Assembly (NCBI GenBank): GCA_001791715.1
Contig: MGFD01000036.1
Span: forward strand, 1 to 10,620
Direction of reading: 5' to 3'
DNA: 10,620 nucleotides
Source: Candidatus Uhrbacteria bacterium RIFOXYB2_FULL_45_11
GTDB lineage: Bacteria > Patescibacteriota > Patescibacteriia > UBA9934 > GWF2-40-263
Numbering within the stretch: the first letter of the stretch is position 1; each line of letters starts with the position of its first letter. Under the pieces are notes generated by a model. It was given only the letters and a program-made list of their open reading frames with translations, was not told the origin of the DNA and did no database searches. The position numbers were made by a program, and so were the translations under genes. Of this stretch, positions 1 to 5,189 are shown one piece after another.

Positions 1-643
1 CAAGATTTTTGCGTGGTTCGATGGTTCCAAGCGACAAAATAACATCTCGATCAAACGGAAATCGTTTTGAAGATACATCAACGGAAAACCCTATCGGAAC
101 ATCAACCCCCTCATACACAACCGCCGTCTTTGCCGCAACAGACGGAAACAATCGCACAAGACGCTCGGCGGTTGTCCGCGACACCGCAAGCAGACGATCC
201 GCCCGATGAATAGAGCGCGGCACAATCACACGCGTGGAAAAATCCTGATTCCCGAGTGAAGCAAACCATTCTGGATGTTCATAGATTGAAACATCGTGAA
301 TCGTCAGTACGGATCGCTTGAACCAACAAAGCGGGATTTGACCAAATGGACTAAATACCAAATCTGCACGACACAAAAGAAAACGAAGTGGTAACAAAAC
401 GTGTCGTGAAAAAAAAGATACATTCGGAATCCATGAACGCATCACAACGATTTTACTTTGCGCCCCTTCAACCAACGTGCGTATACGCTCAAGAGAAAGC
501 ACATGCGGAACAAATAAAAAAAATGTATGATCTGTTTTTTGTTGTACAAGTTTTGAAATGAGTTCCCATGTATAGTGCTCAATCCCCGCCCCTACACCGC
601 CCGTTTCATCGCAAAGTGTCTCTCCATCAATGGCAATACGCAT
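1..643 (-). CDS. GT4-family glycosyltransferase, C-terminal part beyond the left edge
   Basis: This is the N-terminal 214 codons of a glycosyltransferase that runs off the left edge. The protein opens MRIAIDGETL, followed by a Gly-rich GGVGAGIEHYTWEL segment. This matches the N-terminal 'MRIAID...GIGxYT..L' Rossmann start of GT4 (GT-B fold) enzymes. Near the cut edge is LGTIEPRKNL, the conserved strand and loop that opens the C-terminal nucleotide-sugar-binding domain of this family. GT4 proteins are usually about 350-400 aa, so a little over half is present and the catalytic Glu region is missing. The family transfers sugars from NDP-sugars to glycans or lipids at the cytoplasmic membrane. 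The substrate cannot be told. The ATG lies 2 nt after the stop of the COG2426 gene, so the two are cotranscribed. No Shine-Dalgarno site is visible. Family is confident, role is not. Confidence 0.88.
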   Translation of the reverse strand, partial: MRIAIDGETLCDETGGVGAGIEHYTWELISKLVQQKTDHTFFLFVPHVLSLERIRTLVEGAQSKIVVMRSWIPNVSFFSRHVLLPLRFLLCRADLVFSPFGQIPLCWFKRSVLTIHDVSIYEHPEWFASLGNQDFSTRVIVPRSIHRADRLLAVSRTTAERLVRLFPSVAAKTAVVYEGVDVPIGFSVDVSSKRFPFDRDVILSLGTIEPRKNL

Positions 644-645
644 AC

Positions 646-1137
646 TTAAAATAAGTTTATGGAAGCCTCTGTGAGCGAAAGAACGATGAGGCCTGACACA
701 AGAATCCCTCCCACGATTGCCGGGATGGCGTATTTAAGATGCACACGAAATAAAATGGCGAGCAGACTCGCGGTCCACACACCTCCACCCGGATTCGGAA
801 CCGCAACGAGAATAAAAAGAAAGATGGCTCCGTATCGATCAAACGACGAAACATGTTTTGTGGTAAGCGCAAAAAAATAGCGATCAAAAAGAGCATGCAA
901 CCGCGGAGAATGTTTTGCAAAAAGACGTAACACTTTTGGTAAGAAAAAAAACACGAGCAAGAGCGGTAATAGGTTTCCAACGATCGCAAAAAGATACACA
1001 ACGATCGGTGACAAATGAAATACCGCAATCCCCACAGGAATCGCTGCCCCCAATTCAACAATTGGCATTGCCGCAAGAAGCATCACAACAAGCTCATGGG
1101 GTACGTTTTGGAAGAGAGAAAGAAGAGATTGGATCAT
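646..1137 (-). CDS. COG2426-type small membrane protein (putative small multidrug export family)
   Basis: This is a 163-aa integral membrane protein with about four hydrophobic segments. It carries two signatures of the COG2426 / PF06695 family: AMPIVELGAAIPVGI near residues 23-37, and VPNPGGGVWTASLLAILF in the C-terminal half, where the family usually has a 'vPlPGTGaWTG' type motif. The family name 'small multidrug export protein' rests on thin evidence; the transported substrate is unknown. An upstream in-frame start at 1263 would add 42 residues with no family resemblance. I chose the ATG at 1137 because AAAGGA stands 10 nt before it (1148-1153) and the family motif follows at the normal distance. 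With this start the gene overlaps the end of the carboxypeptidase gene by 44 nt, so translation is probably coupled. Loop residues around 70-90 are basic and aromatic (KHSPRLHALFDRYFF). Confidence 0.85.
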   Translation of the reverse strand: MIQSLLSLFQNVPHELVVMLLAAMPIVELGAAIPVGIAVFHLSPIVVYLFAIVGNLLPLLLVFFFLPKVLRLFAKHSPRLHALFDRYFFALTTKHVSSFDRYGAIFLFILVAVPNPGGGVWTASLLAILFRVHLKYAIPAIVGGILVSGLIVLSLTEASINLF

Positions 1138-2107
1138 ACGAAAGCTGTCCTTTCCATTTAAATGTTTGATAAGACCAAACGGCGAGCGACTTAATATCTT
1201 GGAATCGATCTGCATTTGTTTCAGAGCCCAAGACAACAACGATAATATCGCCGGCCCCTTCATAATTCAGAACCGTTCCAAGACAATATCCCGCTTCTGG
1301 TAAAAATCCTGTCTTCCCTGCAAGAATACGATATGGCGGCTGATTGATAAAACTTGAGAGAAGTTGATCTGTACTTTTAAGATTGTATGTTTTCCCGGAT
1401 GAGGTTGTGATCGTGAATTGATCGTGCGCCGTTGCTTCACGGATAATTTCATTCTGTGCAACAACATCAAGCAACTTCACCAAATCTGACACGATCGATT
1501 CGTTGCGTGGCGACAACCCAGTTGGATCTTCAAAATGTGTCTTTTCCATTCCCATCGAAACAGCGGTCTTATTCATCTTTGTTACAAAATCCTGAATGTT
1601 CATTCCAGACAATCGAGCGAGTGCCGCTGTTGCGGAATTATCCGAACTGATGAGACTTGCGTACAAAACATCTTTCACCGTAGCGTCATCACCGAAACCA
1701 ATATGTTGCACGCCTCCCGCACGATAATCTTCTGCCTGAAGTTTTGCGGGCGCAGCAAGATCCGGATTTGTACTCAGAAAAACAAACGCGGTCATGAGCT
1801 TAGTAATTGACCCAATGGATCGCGGTGCATCAATATTTTTTTGAAACAAAATTTGTTTTGTTTTTCTGTCCACAACAATCGCGCTTTCTGCTGACGTCAC
1901 AACCCCAAGACTGTTCGGGCGAATTTTTGTTGGGACCTCATCTGAAGAAGATGGTAAATGTGCATTCGGTAACGTGAAAAAATTATAGAGTGAAGGCGCT
2001 TGCCAGTTTGTTTGTGTTGCAAGACGCTCAACGTCAGATACGTCAACCGGAAACACTTGCAACAACGTGGATGCAAGAATGATTTGTGTTAAAAAATGTA
2101 AGATCAT
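1094..2107 (-). CDS. D-alanyl-D-alanine carboxypeptidase (S11 penicillin-binding protein)
   Basis: This 337-aa protein shows the three active-site motifs of penicillin-recognising serine peptidases in the right order: SITK at residues 100-103 (nucleophile Ser100, Lys103), SDN at 155-157, and KTG at 265-267. The spacing fits family S11 (DacA/DacF/PBP5), which removes the terminal D-Ala from peptidoglycan pentapeptides outside the membrane. The N-terminus (MILHFLTQIILASTLLQVF) is a hydrophobic segment that could be a signal peptide or anchor. A variable linker of about 50 residues follows before the catalytic domain. The C-terminal PBP5-type beta domain seems short or absent, because the protein ends about 70 residues after KTG. 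The start codon overlaps the scpB stop as ATGA (4 nt). The 3' end contains the start and ribosome site of the next gene. Presence in a CPR genome implies a peptidoglycan wall. Confidence 0.93.
   Translation of the reverse strand: MILHFLTQIILASTLLQVFPVDVSDVERLATQTNWQAPSLYNFFTLPNAHLPSSSDEVPTKIRPNSLGVVTSAESAIVVDRKTKQILFQKNIDAPRSIGSITKLMTAFVFLSTNPDLAAPAKLQAEDYRAGGVQHIGFGDDATVKDVLYASLISSDNSATAALARLSGMNIQDFVTKMNKTAVSMGMEKTHFEDPTGLSPRNESIVSDLVKLLDVVAQNEIIREATAHDQFTITTSSGKTYNLKSTDQLLSSFINQPPYRILAGKTGFLPEAGYCLGTVLNYEGAGDIIVVVLGSETNADRFQDIKSLAVWSYQTFKWKGQLSYDPISSFSLPKRTP
1148..1153 (-). promoter_or_regulatory. Ribosome binding site inside the carboxypeptidase gene
   Basis: AAAGGA on the minus strand, 10 nt before the ATG at 1137. 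It lies within the 3' end of the upstream carboxypeptidase coding region and decides the start of the COG2426 gene in favour of the shorter form. Confidence 0.6.
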
Positions 2108-2655
2108 ACAACCGATTCATCCGGAGTCGTTTTTAACAGTTCGTCGATGGACTGGTTGGTGTGAAATGATTCGTATTCCGGAAGTTCCTCAAGATGTGTG
2201 AGACCGAGCTTGCGCATAAAATCGATCGAGACAGAATACACCGGCTGCAAACGTGTACGATCTTGGGTTTCTTCAATAAACCCTCGAATAAGCAAATTGC
2301 GCAAAATCACCCCACAGTTTACTCCGCGAATTTGTTCGAGCTCTGGGCGTGTAACCGGCCCGCGATATGCGATAACGGTAAGGGTCTCGAGTGATGGCTT
2401 TGTAAGCGGACTGGTCGCATCTTTTTTTAAGAAACTTGCAACGTCTTCTGATGCGTCTGGATTTGTGACAAACTGAACTTTCCCTTCTTGTTCAAGCAAG
2501 TGGATTCCAGATGTCTCACGATTATAGCGTGTGCGAATATCCTCAACAGCTTCTGCAACAACTTCCGCCGAAACATCAAAATACTTTCGAAGTTGTTCGA
2601 GCGCGATGGGTTTTGCCGCAGCAAAGAGAATGGATTCAATGTTGGTTGTGAGCAT
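2104..2655 (-). CDS. scpB: Segregation and condensation protein B
   Basis: ScpB is the kite-type subunit that binds ScpA as a dimer in the SMC-ScpAB condensin, which compacts and segregates chromosomes. The 183-aa length is typical. The N-terminal winged helix begins NIESILFAAAKPI, matching the family's 'iEalLFas..Pl' start. The second winged helix contains the family signature SLETLTVIAYRGPVTRPEL followed by IRGVNCGVILRNLLIRGFIE (roughly residues 89-130). The tail PEYESFH fits the usual 'LPel..f' ending, followed by a short acidic extension. It lies 2 nt after scpA and overlaps the next start by 4 nt, so it is in the middle of the operon. No strong ribosome site is visible, which suggests coupling to scpA translation. 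I am confident of this call. Confidence 0.96.
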   Translation of the reverse strand: MLTTNIESILFAAAKPIALEQLRKYFDVSAEVVAEAVEDIRTRYNRETSGIHLLEQEGKVQFVTNPDASEDVASFLKKDATSPLTKPSLETLTVIAYRGPVTRPELEQIRGVNCGVILRNLLIRGFIEETQDRTRLQPVYSVSIDFMRKLGLTHLEELPEYESFHTNQSIDELLKTTPDESVV

Positions 2656-2657
2656 AT

Positions 2658-3350
2658 TTAATCGATTCTCTTAATCTCAATATCTTCAAACGAATCTCCT
2701 TGCACCACATGCACAACGCGTTGTTTCACGAGTTCGAGCAGGGCAAGAAAACTAATAACTGTTTCTACTTTTGACTTTCCTGTTCCAACGATGTCCCGAA
2801 AGGTGAATCTAGCGCGCTGCATGATTGCGTCACGAATTTCGTCGAAGCGTTCTTTTACAGACACGACGCGTTCAAGAGCAACTTGTTTGAGATTGAAAAA
2901 TGGCTCAAGGTTTTTAAGAAGTTTTGTAAATGACTCGTGGAGTGATGTTGTTGTGACACCTTCTGGGATAACGAGTTCAAGAATTTTGATGGTGTCCGCT
3001 TTTTCACGCGGGAATAATTCGACATGCGCATTGAATTGCTTCTCAAGATGCACCGAAAGTTCCACGAACTGTTTGTACATTTTGAGTTGCGCCGCAAGGT
3101 CTGACGTATCTTCTTCTTCCACAACTGGATCCGGAAGGAGTAATCGAGATTTAATGAGAAGGAGTCGCGTTGCGACAATCAAGAAGTCTGCGAGTTCATC
3201 TGGTGGCGGTTCATTTTTTTCAATGTGCGCAAGATAAGACTCTGTTACATGCGCAAGCGAGACTTCCGAAATCGAAAGAGACTCGGCTTCAATAAGTTCG
3301 AGCAAAAGTTCCAGTGGCCCCGTAAATTGTTCTGATTCAATCTCAAACAT
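2658..3350 (-). CDS. scpA: Segregation and condensation protein A (kleisin)
   Basis: ScpA is the kleisin that bridges the SMC head domains and binds ScpB. The 230-aa product begins MFEIESEQFTGPLELLLELI, the conserved kleisin N-terminus ('F.GPLDLLL.LI') that contacts the SMC neck. A central acidic and helical linker follows (EEEDTSDLAAQLKMYKQF). The C-terminal winged helix holds TFRDIVGTGKSKVETVISFL and LLELVKQRVVHVVQ, which binds the SMC cap. A longer in-frame start at 3392 would add 14 residues. I reject it because it lies inside the aspS terminator hairpin and upstream of the likely promoter. The gene is first in its operon. The predicted transcription start falls within a few bases of the ATG, so the mRNA may be leaderless or nearly so. 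Confidence 0.95.
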   Translation of the reverse strand: MFEIESEQFTGPLELLLELIEAESLSISEVSLAHVTESYLAHIEKNEPPPDELADFLIVATRLLLIKSRLLLPDPVVEEEDTSDLAAQLKMYKQFVELSVHLEKQFNAHVELFPREKADTIKILELVIPEGVTTTSLHESFTKLLKNLEPFFNLKQVALERVVSVKERFDEIRDAIMQRARFTFRDIVGTGKSKVETVISFLALLELVKQRVVHVVQGDSFEDIEIKRID

Positions 3351-3358
3351 GTGGCTGT

Positions 3359-3387
3359 ATTTTACCTGATCGAGAGACAACACGCAA
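3359..3387 (-). promoter_or_regulatory. Probable promoter of the scpA operon
   Basis: On the minus strand, TTGCGT (3382-3387) and TAAAAT (3359-3364) are separated by exactly 17 nt. The -10 ends 8 nt before the scpA ATG, so the transcript would start at or next to the start codon. The -35 is weak (TTG only). The only available space is the 40 nt between the aspS terminator and scpA, which supports a promoter here. Confidence 0.5.
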
Positions 3388-3390
3388 AAC

Positions 3391-3419
3391 AAAAAACCTG
3401 GGTTTTCCCCAGGTTTTTT
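3391..3419 (-). terminator. Rho-independent terminator of aspS
   Basis: A 12-bp stem pairs 3391-3402 (A6 CCTGGG) with 3408-3419 (CCCAGG T6), with a 5-nt loop. Read on the minus strand, the stem ends in six T residues 45 nt after the aspS stop. The symmetry makes it able to work in both directions, but no plus-strand gene ends nearby. Confidence 0.9.
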
Positions 3420-3463
3420 GGTTGATTATGTAAATCAAGGCTGAAGCCTCGGGTTACAAGAAT

Positions 3464-4864
3464 CTAGGACTTCAACTGTATGTGCACATCATTCAGCGCA
3501 CGCTTTGGCATCTCGCTTGGAGCGCCCATCATCACGTCACGTGCGTCGCCCGTCTTTGGAATAGCGATCACTTCGCGAATGTTTGGTTCGTTTGCAAGGA
3601 TCATGATCAATCGATCAAGTCCTGGCGCGATTCCTCCGTGTGGAGGCGCACCGAAGGAGAATGCTTCGAGCATGTGGCCAAATTGTTCGTTGATCTGCTC
3701 GTCTGTAAAGCCCATCACTTCGAAGACCTTGCGAAGCGCATCCGGCTTGTGGTTACGAATACTTCCCCCACCCGCTTCATATCCGTTCAGAACAATATCG
3801 TATTGTGTTGTCAGAATATCGCCAATGTTCTTTTTCTCCATGAGCATTTCCATGTGTTCTGGTTTTGGCGAAGAAAATGGGTTGTGTGTGAAGGTCCATC
3901 CGCCTTCTTCTGTCTTTTCGAAGAATGGAAAATCGATCACCCAGCCGAACGCGAGCAGGTTTGGATCGTCTTTGTCTTCTCGAAGATCAGGCTTGTCGGA
4001 ACCATACTTCGACATAGCTTCGTCGTACGACAATCGTGGAAACGGAATTTGTTGGATACGTTTTTCTGGAGCGCAAGCCTTTACCATTTCAATCATCATC
4101 GTCTCAACGAGTTGCATGACATCTTCCCGATCAACAAAAGACATTTCCATATCGAGTTGTGTGAATTCCGGTTGACGATCACCGCGCTGGTCTTCATCAC
4201 GAAAACAACGCGCGACTTGGAAATAACGTTCAACGCCACCAACCATTAACAACTGTTTGAACTGTTGCGGAGATTGTGGAAGAACATACATTTTTCCTGG
4301 GTGCACTCGGGACGGCACAAGAAACTCGCGTGCGCCTTCTGGTGTTCCCTTTGTGAGAATTGGCGTTTCGACTTCTGTAAAGCGTTGTTCGTGAAGAAAC
4401 TTGCGGAAGAACGTTTCCACGTTGTCGCGAAGCACTAAGTTACGATGCATGCGCTCTGAACGCAAATCAAGATAACGATATTTGAGACGAAGTTCTTCGT
4501 TCACGACACGTGTATCAGAATCAATCTGGAACGGAAGTGTCTCGGACGTATTCAAAACAGTAATCGACTTGATACCGATCTCAATAGTGCCAGTGATCAT
4601 GTCCGGATTGATTTGCTTTGCTCCACGAGCCTTCACTTCGCCTTCAATCTCGAGGACGAACTCTGGCTTGAGCGAATCGACAATCGCAGCCGTTGCTTCA
4701 TCGAGGTCGGGCTTGTACGCAACAACCTGAACGAGACCCGTCGCATCGCGAAGATCGATAAACACAAGCTTATCCCCCATTTTGCGGAGTGTGTTGACCC
4801 AGCCGTTCACGCGAACCGTTTGGCCGGCCATTGAGGGTGTGTCTGAAATAAATGTTCTGTTCAT
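3464..4864 (-). CDS. aspS: Aspartyl-tRNA synthetase, bacterial type lacking the GAD insertion
   Basis: This class II enzyme activates aspartate and charges tRNA-Asp in the cytoplasm. The 466-aa protein has the N-terminal OB fold (VRVNGWVNTLRKMG, then FIDLRD) and the catalytic core. Motif 2 is FRDEDQRGDRQPEFTQ (221-236) and motif 3 is GIAPGLDRL (411-419). TPEGAREFLVPSR and SPQQFKQLLM are also typical bacterial AspRS blocks. Bacterial AspRS is usually about 590 aa because a GAD domain sits between GSDKPDLR and WVxDFPxFE. Here those blocks (288-295 and 308-316) are only 12 residues apart, so the domain is absent. At two positions known to mark tRNA discrimination, my by-eye alignment gives Met29 (not His) and Lys83, which suggests a discriminating enzyme. 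AsnRS nearby is consistent with that. No good ribosome site precedes the ATG. The leader holds an attenuator. Confidence 0.96.
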   Translation of the reverse strand: MNRTFISDTPSMAGQTVRVNGWVNTLRKMGDKLVFIDLRDATGLVQVVAYKPDLDEATAAIVDSLKPEFVLEIEGEVKARGAKQINPDMITGTIEIGIKSITVLNTSETLPFQIDSDTRVVNEELRLKYRYLDLRSERMHRNLVLRDNVETFFRKFLHEQRFTEVETPILTKGTPEGAREFLVPSRVHPGKMYVLPQSPQQFKQLLMVGGVERYFQVARCFRDEDQRGDRQPEFTQLDMEMSFVDREDVMQLVETMMIEMVKACAPEKRIQQIPFPRLSYDEAMSKYGSDKPDLREDKDDPNLLAFGWVIDFPFFEKTEEGGWTFTHNPFSSPKPEHMEMLMEKKNIGDILTTQYDIVLNGYEAGGGSIRNHKPDALRKVFEVMGFTDEQINEQFGHMLEAFSFGAPPHGGIAPGLDRLIMILANEPNIREVIAIPKTGDARDVMMGAPSEMPKRALNDVHIQLKS

Positions 4865-4872
4865 AAATTTTG

Positions 4873-4921
4873 TGTCATCCCGAGCGGGGAGTCATCGACG
4901 AGCCGAGGGATCTCCCAGTCA
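4873..4921 (+). repeat. Dispersed intergenic repeat-like, partly palindromic element in the aspS leader
   Basis: The plus strand reads TGTCATCCCGAGCGGGGAGT ... GAGCCGAGGGATCTCCC. The halves TCATCCCGAGC and GAGGGATC resemble the short palindromic elements that start 'TGTCATCC(T/C)GAGC' and end 'GGATCTC', which I recall from intergenic regions of many bacterial genomes. ATCCC/GGGAT and GGGAG/CTCCC can form arms. It lies 9 nt upstream of the aspS start and downstream of the attenuator terminator, so it would be transcribed into the aspS 5' UTR. Only one copy is in this window, so its repeat nature is from memory. Confidence 0.45.
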
Positions 4922-4944
4922 GATAATGCATTAACAAATCACTT

Positions 4945-4972
4945 AAAGAAAAAACCAGCTTTTAGCTGGTTT
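4945..4972 (-). terminator. Attenuator terminator in the aspS leader
   Basis: Minus strand: AAACCAGC (4972-4965), loop TAAAA, GCTGGTTT (4959-4952), with a run TTTTTTCTTT ending at 4945. It lies 80 nt upstream of the aspS ATG and 40 nt downstream of the leader-peptide stop codon. A terminator placed between a promoter and its gene implies conditional readthrough. Confidence 0.88.
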
Positions 4973-5017
4973 CATTGGCGTTTTTCGCGGCAACAAAGAG
5001 ACCAGCTGGGTTAGCTG
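4964..5017 (-). promoter_or_regulatory. Alternative RNA pairings (segments 1-2-3) of the aspS attenuator
   Basis: Segment 1 is CAGCT (5017-5013), inside the last leader codons. Segment 2 is AGCTGGT (5007-5001). Segment 3 is ACCAGCT (4970-4964), which is also the 5' arm of the terminator. Segment 1 pairs with segment 2 (five pairs, loop AACCC). Segment 2 pairs perfectly with segment 3 over seven bases, plus two more after one mismatch, which blocks the terminator. A ribosome held on the Asp or late Asn codons would cover segment 1 and free segment 2 to bind segment 3 (antitermination). A ribosome at the stop codon would cover segment 2 and allow termination. The pairings are read from the sequence; the switching is inferred by analogy with classical amino-acid operon attenuators. 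Confidence 0.75.
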
Positions 5018-5055
5018 TTATCATCGTTATTATTTGCAAGAGAAACACGGTACAT
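5011..5055 (-). CDS. aspS leader peptide with Asn/Asp control codons
   Basis: A 14-codon open reading frame encodes M-Y-R-V-S-L-A-N-N-N-D-D-N-S followed by TAA. Six consecutive codons (AAT AAT AAC GAT GAT AAC, 5034-5017) specify asparagine or aspartate, directly ahead of an aspartyl-tRNA synthetase gene. The stop codon is part of the first segment of the attenuator stem set. The predicted transcription start is about 4 nt before the ATG and there is no Shine-Dalgarno site, so translation would begin on a nearly leaderless mRNA. The peptide itself is unlikely to have a function; the position of the translating ribosome is the signal. Low charged tRNA-Asp (or tRNA-Asn) would raise aspS expression. 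The combination of promoter, codon run, exclusive pairings and terminator makes chance unlikely, although a single short ORF alone would prove little. Confidence 0.8.
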   Translation of the reverse strand: MYRVSLANNNDDNS

Positions 5056-5065
5056 AAGTGGAACT

Positions 5066-5094
5066 ATTGTGACAAAGGGATGCTGGGTTGTCAA
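5066..5094 (-). promoter_or_regulatory. Promoter of the aspS leader and gene
   Basis: Minus strand: consensus -35 TTGACA (5094-5089), 17-nt spacer, -10 CACAAT (5071-5066) preceded by TG one base away (extended -10). The predicted start is near 5059, 4 nt before the leader-peptide ATG. Confidence 0.82.
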
Positions 5095-5114
5095 ACAAAA
5101 TCGGTTCTAAACTG

Positions 5115-5143
5115 TTGACAAGACCACAAAACTTCATTATGGT
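5115..5143 (+). promoter_or_regulatory. Divergent promoter of the 376-aa hypothetical gene
   Basis: Plus strand: consensus -35 TTGACA (5115-5120), 17-nt spacer, -10 TATGGT (5138-5143). The predicted start is near 5150, giving a leader of about 40 nt. Its -35 lies only 20 nt from the -35 of the aspS promoter on the other strand, so the two promoters are back to back. Confidence 0.72.
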
Positions 5144-5189
5144 TTGGCCGTCTACAAAGACATGTTTTCTTCAACGATGAGGTAAAAAA

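Noticed and set aside
1138..1263. N-terminal extension of the COG2426 protein from the start at 1263
   Set aside because: The added 42 residues are out-of-frame carboxypeptidase sequence, and the internal ATG has a ribosome site and the family's normal N-terminus.
3480..4249. Two long plus-strand open frames (231 and 255 codons) opposite aspS
   Set aside because: They lie wholly antisense to a clear AspRS gene, give low-complexity Cys/Trp/His-rich translations without family likeness, and have no promoter or ribosome site.
4865..5060. T-box riboswitch controlling aspS
   Set aside because: T-boxes are the usual tRNA sensor of synthetase genes in Firmicutes, but I find no AGGGTGG-ACCGCG-type antiterminator box or long specifier stem. 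The leader-peptide model explains the sequence better.
5162..5185. A 7-codon upstream ORF (M-F-S-S-T-M-R) just before the 376-aa gene
   Set aside because: It overlaps the Shine-Dalgarno site but has no ribosome site of its own and no biased codons. It is short enough to be chance.
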